Of a stretch of DNA of 42,139 nt, positions 33,284 through 40,032 are shown in pieces (within the stretch, counting starts at the first letter, position 1; every line of letters begins with the position of its first letter). This DNA comes from Symbiobacteriaceae bacterium (GTDB lineage Bacteria > Bacillota > Sulfobacillia > Symbiobacteriales > Symbiobacteriaceae). The notes under the pieces were generated by a model. That model made no database searches. It was not told the origin of the DNA and saw only the letters and a program-made list of their open reading frames with translations. The stretch lies in contig JARBUG010000020.1 in NCBI GenBank assembly GCA_029239785.1, positions 1-42,139 on the forward strand, in the 5' to 3' direction. A program made the position numbers and the translations under genes.

Positions 33284-34273
33284 TTAGTTGTAACGGCGGA
33301 GAATGGTGGCCGGAACATACTTGCTGATATCGACGCCCATCGCCTGGTACTCTATGTCCAGTTCACGAATCGCTTCCGTGCCGGTCCGCCGAATCAGTTC
33401 CGTCATAGCTGTGGCGGCGAGGAATTCCAGGTCGTAGTGCCGCCCTTGAATCGCCTCCACCCGGGCTGCCAATGCGTAGCCCATGGCCTGTTTGGCATCG
33501 CCGAGGTCACGGCAGCATTCATACAGGACCATGTGTGCGTTGCTACTCAGCTGGTGGTCTCCCTTCGACACGTCAAGCGTCTTCATGGCGCAGACCATCG
33601 CCCTGGCGTACCGCTTCAGGCGGAGGTAATAGGCCGCCCGGTCGTAGTTGTACGTACCCTGGATGGACGGGTCCTCGGGATATTTGTGTACAAACTGCTT
33701 CTCTTGCTCCAAGAGACTCGGGACCGGGTCCAGCGGCAGCTTTTGCTTTGATTCGTTCAGGTATAAGTACGTATGGATGAGGTCATGGAGGCAAGAGAAG
33801 GCGCTGTGGTCCGCATCATTCTTCGTAAACCACTTGATCGCCTTATGCAGCGCATCGATGGCCTGGGGAGACTCGAGGTTGCGCTGGTGTGCCACGCCAA
33901 TTGTCCGCCAGACGGCCCCTTCGAAACGCTGGGCAGTTGTGTACAGATGCACGTGTTCCAAGTAGGAATACAAGTGCTGGAGCGCCAGCGGGTACTGGCG
34001 GGTGGCCACGTAGGCCGTTCCGAGGTTAAGGAGGGTACGACCCATGATGTCCCATTCCTTGACGTCCCGGGCCAGTTTGACGGCCAGCAGCCCAGAGTTG
34101 ATCGCCCCGTACGAATCCTTCAACCCAAGCCTACAACGGCAGATCACGAAGTTGACCTGCGCCATTTCTGCCAGGGTCATTCCCCCACGGAGGAGCATTT
34201 GCTCAGAGAGACGGAGACACTTGTCAAATTCGCCGTCCTCCATGAGCTGGGTCAAGTAACCGACCAAGACCAT
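33284..34273 (-). CDS. TPR-repeat protein, paralogue 2
   Basis: 329 aa, all-helical, no membrane segment or DNA-binding domain. It is the closest relative of paralogue 1 and shares the N-terminal VICRCRLGLKD block, the GTAYVATRQYPLALQHLYSYLEH TPR and the C-terminal YALAARVEAIQGRHYDLEF. Such folds commonly bind short peptides in their groove (Rap, PlcR and NprR families), though those usually add other domains. ATG 34271-34273 follows GGAGGA closely. Its promoter resembles that of peptide gene 1, which lies just upstream, and an inverted repeat sits at the predicted transcript start. Confidence 0.82.
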   Translation of the reverse strand: MVLVGYLTQLMEDGEFDKCLRLSEQMLLRGGMTLAEMAQVNFVICRCRLGLKDSYGAINSGLLAVKLARDVKEWDIMGRTLLNLGTAYVATRQYPLALQHLYSYLEHVHLYTTAQRFEGAVWRTIGVAHQRNLESPQAIDALHKAIKWFTKNDADHSAFSCLHDLIHTYLYLNESKQKLPLDPVPSLLEQEKQFVHKYPEDPSIQGTYNYDRAAYYLRLKRYARAMVCAMKTLDVSKGDHQLSSNAHMVLYECCRDLGDAKQAMGYALAARVEAIQGRHYDLEFLAATAMTELIRRTGTEAIRELDIEYQAMGVDISKYVPATILRRYN

Positions 34274-34306
34274 CTCTCCTCCACAAGTTTTGGATGTAAA
34301 ACCATT

Positions 34307-34330
34307 TCACTAGTGGTTGATCTCTAGTGA
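34307..34330. promoter_or_regulatory. Operator-like inverted repeat at the TPR2 transcript start
   Basis: TCACTAG (34307-34313) and its perfect complement CTAGTGA (34324-34330) are spaced so that their centres are 17 bases apart. They overlie the predicted +1 to +20 region of the TPR paralogue 2 promoter. Confidence 0.5.
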
Positions 34331-34332
34331 GA

Positions 34333-34377
34333 ATTCTAGCATACAAATCTTTAACAGGAAAGTCCCTTTACGTTTAG
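34333..34377 (-). promoter_or_regulatory. Promoter of TPR paralogue 2
   Basis: On the minus strand an extended -10, TATGCTAGAAT, places TAGAAT at 34333-34338, with TTTCCT 17 bases upstream. The element CTAAACGTAAAG (34366-34377) lies about 27 bases before the -10. The same arrangement occurs before peptide gene 1. Confidence 0.55.
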
Positions 34378-34500
34378 ACTTTTGTAACGGCCGGGTCCCG
34401 TGATTTATCTGCCAGCGAATCATCTGTTCAGATGCTAATACGAGGCCCGGTTGGTTTATGTTCGATCATTCAGCACCACTTTGCGAAAAAAAGTTTACAA

Positions 34501-34541
34501 GATAAAACACCCCTCCGATAGCCAGCAGGCCGGGGGTGTTT
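34501..34541 (-). terminator. Terminator after peptide gene 1
   Basis: AACACCCC (34506-34513) pairs with GGGGTGTT (34533-34540) and is followed on the minus strand by TTATCTTG. Confidence 0.7.
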
Positions 34542-34595
34542 CGTCTGAAAAACCGGTCGAGACACGCCTGAGCAGGCGGCATCCGCTGGGTCAAT

Positions 34596-34715
34596 TTAGC
34601 ATGGCACGTCTCCAGGGTAAGCAGCACCGGTACACGTACCGCCCATATGTGGGGTCATGGTAGCAAGGGCCACGATGGCAAGGATTACAATAAACAAACG
34701 ACCGAACTTGCGCAT
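34596..34715 (-). CDS. Candidate secreted signalling-peptide precursor 1
   Basis: 39 codons plus stop, below usual gene-calling limits. GGAGGT lies exactly six bases before ATG. The product has a basic start (MRKFGR), a hydrophobic stretch (LFIVILAIVALA, residues 7-18) with a signal-peptidase-like ALA at 16-18, and a short exported tail ending GTCTGAAYPGDVPC. Two cysteines, C28 and the last residue C39, could close a ring. The tail motif is shared with the second peptide 292 bases upstream. Its own promoter and terminator frame it. Function as a signal read by the adjacent TPR proteins is inferred; a small bacteriocin is the main alternative. Confidence 0.75.
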   Translation of the reverse strand: MRKFGRLFIVILAIVALATMTPHMGGTCTGAAYPGDVPC

Positions 34716-34814
34716 GATGATACCTCCGCATGGTCTGGTGTGGCTGAGCCTGGAACAAAGTGACGGCTTGCCGTATAACTCTATTTTTTATTCACTAATC
34801 TTTCTCCGCTAATA

Positions 34815-34856
34815 ATTCTATCATATTCACATTCAGTCGCATAGTCTTTACGTTAG
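34815..34856 (-). promoter_or_regulatory. Promoter of peptide gene 1
   Basis: On the minus strand an extended -10, TATGATAGAAT (TAGAAT at 34815-34820), is preceded by CTAACGTAAAG (34846-34856). There is no good -35. The same two elements and a downstream TTAGTGAA also occur before TPR paralogue 2, which suggests shared control. Confidence 0.55.
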
Positions 34857-34864
34857 CAAGACAT

Positions 34865-34890
34865 AAAAAAACCACCCTACGGCCGGGGTG
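34865..34890 (-). terminator. Terminator after peptide gene 2
   Basis: A short stem, CACCC (34873-34877) with GGGTG (34886-34890), is followed by seven Ts on the minus strand. Confidence 0.55.
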
Positions 34891-35006
34891 TTACGCATTG
34901 CTTCCATATCCTCTTGTGCCGTTTCTTGTATGCAACACCTGTACAAACCGGGCAGTATGCCCGGGGACGGGGCCGGCTGGTGGCCGGTAGCCCGTCTTGG
35001 TCTAGC

Positions 35007-35123
35007 CTAGCACGGAGCATCGCCAGGATACGCTGGTCCGCAAGAGCCAACTAGGTGCGACGAGGCTACCGTGCCGAATACCAGAATACAAACTACCAAC
35101 AACACCCGAATCATTTTCCGCAA
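35007..35123 (-). CDS. Candidate secreted signalling-peptide precursor 2
   Basis: 38 codons plus stop. Start TTG 35121-35123 is chosen because GGGAGGG lies seven bases before it and because it gives MRK, as in precursor 1; an ATG three codons later has poor spacing. The product is MRKMIR, a hydrophobic stretch (VLLVVCILVFGTVA) ending in a cleavable-looking TVA at 18-20, and the tail GSCGPAYPGDAPC. The tail matches precursor 1 at G-x-A-Y-P-G-D-x-P-C with the last Cys also terminal. It begins 80 bases after TPR paralogue 3 with no obvious terminator between, so the two may be one transcript, like rap-phr pairs. Confidence 0.75.
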   Translation of the reverse strand: MRKMIRVLLVVCILVFGTVASSHLVGSCGPAYPGDAPC

Positions 35124-35203
35124 GGATAATCCCTCCCGTTTACATTGCTCGCACAATATGTATTCATGGAAGTGCAGCAAGGCAAGTTGCTACACATGAG
35201 CAC

Positions 35204-36124
35204 CTAAAGCATGATGATGTAGTGTTGGTCCACTGATTCCGCCACTCCAGGATAGGATCGGGATAGCCGAAGCAGGGCGTCACCGGCATCCGTTTCTCTG
35301 TCAGACCTGCCGCTCATTATGGCACAGGTTCGAGCTGCGAGGCTATGCCCAACGGCTTCAACCGGAGAACCCGTGTGGTCAGCAATTCTAGAGAGCAGTT
35401 CATGCATCACGTACTCATCGGATGTTGAACCCTCTAACTTGGACAGCCCTCGCGTCGCGACCAGTCTCGCACGGCGAGTTCGATTTGTGGACAGGGCATA
35501 TTCGCCGCGCAGGCGCACGTAATGAGCCCAACTGACCTGGAACGACTCCATATCTTGGTGGTCCCGAAAGTATTTTCCGCACTGTGCAAGCAGCATGGGG
35601 ATACGGTCAAGAAATCCTGCCCGCAAGGAAACATCTATCAGCGACTGCCTCACACCGTGGGCATATCGGTGGTTACCGCTTGAGAGCGCCACTGTAAATG
35701 CCTTGTCCAACGACCGGGTAGCCTCTGCATGATCGCCCTTCGAGGTCTGGAATACGCCGAGATTGTACCATACGGTTTTCTCTTCCTTGGCTGCGTTTTG
35801 GTATTGATGAAGATGACTCAGGAAGACGTACATGCGCCTCATGGCCTCATCGAGATGGCCCAGGAGTGAATATGCGACTCCAATGTAAATGGTGAGGGTT
35901 CCAAAGGAATCCCAGTCTCCCAGGTCCTCCGCCAGTTTCAAGCTAATGTCACCGGTTGATACAGCCGCCTGACGCTCGCCAAGCCTGCACAGGCAAATCA
36001 CCTTTGCTTTATGTGCGTGCAGCATAATTTCAGGGCTGTCGGATGACTTTAGTACACGTTCAACCTCTTGCAAGGCCTCCGTATACTTGTGCTCCTTCAT
36101 AAGTTGCTCCAAGTATTCAATCAC
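35204..36124 (-). CDS. TPR-repeat protein, paralogue 3
   Basis: 306 aa, all-helical, no DNA-binding domain, signal peptide or enzyme motif. It is a more distant relative of the two TPR genes downstream: MIEYLEQLMKEHKYTEAL aligns with their N-termini, VICLCRLGERQAAVSTGDISLKLAEDLGDWD with their second helix pair, and HSLAARTCAI with their C-terminal ALAARVxAI block. Central TPRs include WYNLGVFQTSKGDHAEATRSLDKAF. Start GTG 36122-36124 with GGGGG upstream. The codon content is visibly less GC-rich than the flanking genes. It is followed by peptide gene 2 and preceded by two promoter-like sites. Confidence 0.8.
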   Translation of the reverse strand: MIEYLEQLMKEHKYTEALQEVERVLKSSDSPEIMLHAHKAKVICLCRLGERQAAVSTGDISLKLAEDLGDWDSFGTLTIYIGVAYSLLGHLDEAMRRMYVFLSHLHQYQNAAKEEKTVWYNLGVFQTSKGDHAEATRSLDKAFTVALSSGNHRYAHGVRQSLIDVSLRAGFLDRIPMLLAQCGKYFRDHQDMESFQVSWAHYVRLRGEYALSTNRTRRARLVATRGLSKLEGSTSDEYVMHELLSRIADHTGSPVEAVGHSLAARTCAIMSGRSDRETDAGDALLRLSRSYPGVAESVDQHYIIML

Positions 36125-36155
36125 ACTTCATGCCCCCACGGCCCGAAGAAGATTT

Positions 36156-36190
36156 CAACATGGAGTTTTGACGTTCTTACTTCCATGTTG
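36156..36190. promoter_or_regulatory. Inverted repeat in the TPR3 leader
   Basis: CAACATGGA (36156-36164) and TCCATGTTG (36182-36190) form a perfect 9-bp inverted repeat just after the nearer promoter of TPR paralogue 3. It could be an operator or a leader hairpin. Confidence 0.45.
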
Positions 36191-36263
36191 ATGATATCAT
36201 CCTGATCTGGATGTTTCAAGTCCTGTTTCCAATAATTACAACATGCAACTGCCATCATTTCAA
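36191..36263 (-). promoter_or_regulatory. Two tandem promoter candidates for TPR paralogue 3
   Basis: On the minus strand: TTGAAA (36258-36263), 17 bases, TGTAAT (36235-36240); and TTGAAA (36214-36219), 17 bases, TATCAT (36191-36196). The nearer -10 lies inside the 12-base palindrome GATGATATCATC (36189-36200). Confidence 0.5.
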
Positions 36264-36376
36264 CCTGTTACAAGAAGATTTACTATAAGTAACGTATACC
36301 GTACCGATCGGGTTCGACACCTATGTGAACTTTAATATAAGAATCGAATATGTATTTTGCTTTTGTGGGGGTGTCA

Positions 36377-37498
36377 TCAAATTATTCTGGATAAAATACG
36401 CGAAACCGGCAGGGCAAACCCCACATGCCCATCCCGCCCCTCCACCGTGCGTGCTGTGAACAGGGCGTTCAGCACGGCCTCCTCCACCGCCTCCACAGCG
36501 GCCAGAAACAATCGGTCCATCGCCGGGGCGTCATCACGCATTACCGTAAACGAAGCCAGTTCAGCCGGCGCTACATGCTGCACCCGGTACGCCGTCGAAA
36601 ACCCAATCACAAAGTCGCCGCTGCCATTGCCCGCGCTCCCACCAACACGGGCCAGGCCCAGCGCCCCCCGCTTGCAAAGCCGCCCGATTTGCCGGGAATC
36701 CAGGGGAGCGTTGGTCGCCAGCACCATCATGATCGACCCGGGCGGGACGTCGTCCGGTTCCGGCCCCTCTTCGCCAGGATACTGGAGCAAGTGCTGCCCC
36801 ACGGGCACACCGGCGATGAGCAAGTCAGAACGCTTCCCGAAGTTGGCCTGCACCAGGGCGCCGACCACGTAGTCCCCCACGACCCGCGAAGCGCTCCCAA
36901 TGCCGCCCTTGAACCCAAAGCACATTGTCCCGGTGCCGGCGCCCACGCAGCCCTGCAGCACCGTCCCATCCGAGCCCGACGCTGCCGCCAGGGCCGCCTG
37001 CACATGGGCTTCCCGCACATGGCGCCCCTGAATGTCGTTGAGGTACCCATCGTTGCACTCACCGACCAGCGGATTGACGGTGCCCGTAGTGACGCCGATT
37101 TCCGGGTTCTGTTCCACCGTGTAGCTGACCAGCGTGTCCGCCACGCCAAAGGCGCTCAGGGTATTGGTCAGCAGAACGGGCGTCTCGAGCAGGCCCAGTT
37201 CCTGCACCTGCGGCAGCCCCATGCTCTTGCCGAAGCCGTTCAGCACGAAGGCGTTCGCCGGCACCTTTTCGGCAAACAGGTTGCCGCCGTGCGGCAGAAT
37301 GGCCGTCACGCCAGTGCGGACGGGCCCGGCGCCCCGGACCAGGGGCCCCGCCCCGGTGCAGAGCGTGGCGTGGCCGACCCGCACACCCGGCACATCGGCG
37401 ATGTCATTGTGGGACCCGGTCGGGAGGATCCCCGTCGTCAGGCCCAAGCTCCGGGCCGTCGGTCTCGGGGAGAACGGGCTCGTCCACTCGGTCGTCAT
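36377..37498 (-). CDS. DmpA/BapA-type aminopeptidase (peptidase S58)
   Basis: 373 aa of the self-cleaving N-terminal-nucleophile family that removes N-terminal D- or beta-amino acids from short peptides. The start HNDIADVPGVRVGHATL is typical. The predicted autocleavage site is G254-S255 in PPGSIMMVLATNAPL, freeing Ser255 as nucleophile. NGSGD (291-295) and TGTVNPLVGECNDGYLND are other conserved blocks. No signal peptide. Start ATG with GGAGG nine bases upstream. Its first 95 bases overlap the end of the CPBP gene in another frame. The natural substrate is unknown. Confidence 0.92.
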   Translation of the reverse strand: MTTEWTSPFSPRPTARSLGLTTGILPTGSHNDIADVPGVRVGHATLCTGAGPLVRGAGPVRTGVTAILPHGGNLFAEKVPANAFVLNGFGKSMGLPQVQELGLLETPVLLTNTLSAFGVADTLVSYTVEQNPEIGVTTGTVNPLVGECNDGYLNDIQGRHVREAHVQAALAAASGSDGTVLQGCVGAGTGTMCFGFKGGIGSASRVVGDYVVGALVQANFGKRSDLLIAGVPVGQHLLQYPGEEGPEPDDVPPGSIMMVLATNAPLDSRQIGRLCKRGALGLARVGGSAGNGSGDFVIGFSTAYRVQHVAPAELASFTVMRDDAPAMDRLFLAAVEAVEEAVLNALFTARTVEGRDGHVGFALPVSRILSRII

Positions 37499-38180
37499 CG
37501 GCAGCAGCCTCCGTATCGATGGTGTCGGTATCAGGCTCGGACCAGTCGTCCGGCTCGAAGTCCCGGGGATCGGTGACCAGGCGGACCCTGGGCAGCCAGC
37601 CGTCCCAGGTTGCGTCGACCTTCTTGCCCATCAGGATCGTCGAAAAGCTATTGTGCACCACATGTGCGACAATCGGCATCCACATATTTCCCGTAAGCTG
37701 CAGGACCAGGCCAAACAGCGCCCCCGAAAAGGTTGCCGCCAGCACGTAGGCCCACATTTCACGACGCCAGCCACCGTGGCTGAAGCCGAACAGAAACGCC
37801 GCCGGCAACAGCCCGAGCACCGGCTGAACGCCGCCCCGGAACAACATCTCCTCGCCGAAGGCTGAGGCAGTGACAATCAGGAGCATCAGCGGGTAACCGG
37901 CGAGTTCGATCGCATCGAGGCCGACCTTGACCCCGCTGCGCCGGAGCGCCCGCTCCAGGACCGGGTGAATGCGTGACAGCAACCACACCGCACTCATGGA
38001 TGCCAGCCCGGCTGCCACACCGACCGTCAGCGCCCACGGCGTAACTGGGGCCAGCAGATTCGGCGGGCGCCGGCCCACCAGAAAGGGCAGCAGCCATCCT
38101 GCGGCGGACATCAGCACGGGCGCCGCAAGGCCTGCGATCAGCAGCAGGCGCAGCCGCTGGGAACGTTCGTCGTTTGCCAC
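37404..38180 (-). CDS. CPBP-family intramembrane metalloprotease
   Basis: 258-aa membrane protein of the CPBP (Abi/Rce1-like) family. Several hydrophobic segments surround the catalytic motifs: EEMLFRG (110-116), FGFSH (131-135) and HVVHN (173-177). A soluble acidic tail follows from about residue 200 (DDWSEPDTDTIDTEAAADDD). The tail's coding sequence is what overlaps the peptidase gene. Members cleave prenylated proteins or pheromone/bacteriocin precursors in other bacteria; here the target is unknown. GTG 38178-38180 with GGAGAG upstream is chosen over the longer frame to 38255. Confidence 0.88.
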   Translation of the reverse strand: MANDERSQRLRLLLIAGLAAPVLMSAAGWLLPFLVGRRPPNLLAPVTPWALTVGVAAGLASMSAVWLLSRIHPVLERALRRSGVKVGLDAIELAGYPLMLLIVTASAFGEEMLFRGGVQPVLGLLPAAFLFGFSHGGWRREMWAYVLAATFSGALFGLVLQLTGNMWMPIVAHVVHNSFSTILMGKKVDATWDGWLPRVRLVTDPRDFEPDDWSEPDTDTIDTEAAADDDRVDEPVLPETDGPELGPDDGDPPDRVPQ

Positions 38181-38234
38181 CAACGTCTCTCCTATGCACA
38201 AGCACCTTGCGTCCATTATAGCGGAGGCTCCATA

Positions 38235-38269
38235 AAGAAAAAACCAGGGAGGCACCCACCTCCCTGGTT
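38235..38269 (-). terminator. Terminator after hemL
   Basis: A perfect 11-bp stem (38242-38252 with 38259-38269) is followed by TTTTTTC on the minus strand. Confidence 0.88.
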
Positions 38270-38282
38270 CTGTGACAACAAC

Positions 38283-39581
38283 TTATCCCCGGAGGGCTTC
38301 CTGCATCGATTCGTAGGACGCGGCGATGGTGGCATCGATGTCGGCCTCGGTATGGACGAGGCTCATGAAGCCCGCCTCGAACTGAGAGGGCGCCAGCAGC
38401 ACGCCCCGGCTCATCATCGCGTGGAAGTACCGGCTGTAAAGCTTTGTGTCCGACGTGAGCGCCGTGTCGTAGTCGATGACCTCACGGTCAGTGAAGAAGA
38501 GGCCGAACATCGAGCCGATGGACTTGCCCCGGTACGGCAGCCCCAGTTTCTCCATATTGGCATTCAGGCCCGCCACCAGGCGCTGCGACAGCCCCGTGAG
38601 CCGCTCGTAGGTGCCGGGGCGCCCGAGAATCTCCAGGGTCTTGAGGCCGCAGGTCATGGCCAGCGGGTTGCCGCTCAGGGTGCCGGCCTGGTACATCGGG
38701 CCGGATGGGGCGACCATTTCCATGAACCTTCGCTTGCCGCCGTAGGCACCCACGGGCAGACCGCCGCCGATCACCTTGCCGAACGTGGTCAGGTCGGGGT
38801 CGATGCCGTAGTAGCCCTGGGCGCCGCCATAAGAGACGCGCCAGCCCGTCATCACTTCGTCGGCGATAAAGAGGGCGCCGTACTGGGCCGTGATGCGCCG
38901 CAACCCTTCCAGGAATCCCGGCAGCGGCAGGACCAGGCCCATATTGCCAACCACCGGTTCGGTGATGATCGCGGCGATGTCGTCACCGAAGCTTTGGAAC
39001 GCCGCCTCGACGGCGCCCAGATCGTTGAATGGCAGGCTGATGGTGTTGGCCGCCGTGCTGGCCACCACGCCGGGTGAGTCGGGCACGCCCAGGTCGGTGG
39101 CGCCGGAGCCGGCCTTGACCAGCAGGCTGTCGTTATGGCCGTGGTAGCAGCCGATGAACTTGATGATCTTGTTGCGGCCGGTCGCGGCCCGGGCCAGGCG
39201 AATGGCGCTCATGGTCGCCTCGGTGCCGGAGTTGACCATGCGGACCATCTCCAGCGAGGGCAGGCACTTCATGACTGCCTGGGCCATCGCCAGTTCCAGT
39301 TCGGTGGGCATGCCGTAGGAGGTACCGCGCCGGGTCGCTTCGATAAGCGCTTCCGTTACTTCGGGATGCGCATGACCGAGGATAAGCGGCCCCCAGGAGA
39401 GGACGTAATCCAGGTAGCTGTTGCCATCAACGTCATAGAGGCGGGCGCCTTCGCCCCGGGTGATAAAGGGCGGCGTGCCGCCGACGGAGCGGAACGACCG
39501 GACGGGGCTGTTCACCCCGCCGGGAATGACTGCTTTGGATGCTGCAAACAGAGCCTGACTCTTGCTGCGGTCGAGTCCCAT
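38283..39581 (-). CDS. hemL: Glutamate-1-semialdehyde 2,1-aminomutase
   Basis: 432-aa PLP enzyme that converts glutamate-1-semialdehyde to 5-aminolevulinate, the entry to tetrapyrrole synthesis by the C5 route. The PLP lysine is in [19 protein letters not shown], with [29 protein letters not shown] and [11 protein letters not shown] as family blocks. The length is normal. It is monocistronic with a strong terminator and an extended -10 promoter. The other hem genes are not in the window. Confidence 0.96.
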   Translation of the reverse strand: MGLDRSKSQALFAASKAVIPGGVNSPVRSFRSVGGTPPFITRGEGARLYDVDGNSYLDYVLSWGPLILGHAHPEVTEALIEATRRGTSYGMPTELELAMAQAVMKCLPSLEMVRMVNSGTEATMSAIRLARAATGRNKIIKFIGCYHGHNDSLLVKAGSGATDLGVPDSPGVVASTAANTISLPFNDLGAVEAAFQSFGDDIAAIITEPVVGNMGLVLPLPGFLEGLRRITAQYGALFIADEVMTGWRVSYGGAQGYYGIDPDLTTFGKVIGGGLPVGAYGGKRRFMEMVAPSGPMYQAGTLSGNPLAMTCGLKTLEILGRPGTYERLTGLSQRLVAGLNANMEKLGLPYRGKSIGSMFGLFFTDREVIDYDTALTSDTKLYSRYFHAMMSRGVLLAPSQFEAGFMSLVHTEADIDATIAASYESMQEALRG

Positions 39582-39621
39582 CGACGACGCCCCCTGAATA
39601 TTTCGCTATGCTTACAACTTT

Positions 39622-39630
39622 ACTATAGCA
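39622..39630 (-). promoter_or_regulatory. Extended -10 promoter of hemL
   Basis: TGCTATAGT on the minus strand (TATAGT at 39622-39627) lies about 40 bases before the hemL start. The -35 region is weak. Confidence 0.5.
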
Positions 39631-39631
39631 T

Positions 39632-39665
39632 GCCCACTCGTTTTTCGTCTGCCGCGCGAGTGGGC
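39632..39665. promoter_or_regulatory. Inverted repeat between hemL and the 67-aa gene
   Basis: GCCCACTCG (39632-39640) and CGAGTGGGC (39657-39665) form a perfect 9-bp inverted repeat in the divergent promoter region. It may be an operator; no T-run follows on either strand. Confidence 0.4.
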
Positions 39666-39707
39666 CAAGCACGAAATGGCACATAGACTGTAGCGGGGGT
39701 GACATGC

Positions 39708-39911
39708 ATGAACTATGGCAAGTTTGTGAAGCCCGTCGGGAAGGTCGCCGGCGTCAGGCCGTTTGTGATCGGCCCCGGGTTTGCGACCTTCCCTGCCGCC
39801 GGGGCCACCAAGGCCTCCGGGTTCCAGAAGATCATTCCCACGACCCGGGTCTTCACCTCACCCTTTGGAAAGGGGTTCGGCAAGCCCTTCGGTAAGTTCT
39901 ATGGCATCTAG
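39708..39911 (+). CDS. Small basic Phe/Gly/Lys-rich protein (67 aa)
   Basis: 67 aa, strongly basic and rich in Phe, Gly and Lys, with almost no acidic residues. VKPVGKVAGVRPFVIGPGFATF leads to a C-terminal FGK repeat, FTSPFGKGFGKPFGKFYGI. There is no signal peptide or known motif. Such composition is seen in small spore-coat or surface-associated proteins and in nucleic-acid-binding peptides; none can be claimed. Start ATG with GGGGGTGA upstream; a GTG three codons earlier sits inside that site. It is divergent from hemL. Confidence 0.65.
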   Translation: MNYGKFVKPVGKVAGVRPFVIGPGFATFPAAGATKASGFQKIIPTTRVFTSPFGKGFGKPFGKFYGI

Positions 39912-39931
39912 GCACCCTCAATGGGTGCCGT
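39911..39931 (+). terminator. Hairpin after the 67-aa gene
   Basis: GGCACCC-TCAAT-GGGTGCC directly follows the stop codon. No T-run is present, so termination is uncertain. Confidence 0.4.
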
Positions 39932-39985
39932 AACCCGTCAGGCGTGGGCCTGATCTCGACCGGCCCATGCCGAAAGGGTCTAGAG

Positions 39986-40027
39986 AATAAAAAGGCGGCC
40001 GGCGGGGTTTTGCACCCTGCCGGCCGC
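39986..40027 (-). terminator. Terminator after the beta-CASP nuclease gene
   Basis: GCGGCCGGC pairs with GCCGGCCGC, and the minus strand continues CTTTTTATT (39986-39994). Confidence 0.85.
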
Positions 40028-40032
40028 TTCGT

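Larger units (their letters stand above)
34274..34595. other. Intergenic region between peptide gene 1 and TPR paralogue 2
   Basis: 322 AT-rich bases. They contain the terminator of peptide gene 1, a 14-base palindrome at 34421-34434 (CATCTGTTCAGATG), and the promoter and operator-like repeat of TPR paralogue 2. I see no further gene. Confidence 0.7.

Noticed and set aside
33154..33318. A longer N-terminus for TPR paralogue 1
   Set aside because: It would cross the terminator and the 3' end of paralogue 2. The homologous start and a good ribosome-binding site lie at 33153.
34451..34663. A 70-codon plus-strand frame over peptide gene 1
   Set aside because: It has no ribosome-binding site and runs through the terminator of the minus-strand peptide gene. 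The minus-strand frame has the Shine-Dalgarno site, export segment and a paralogue.
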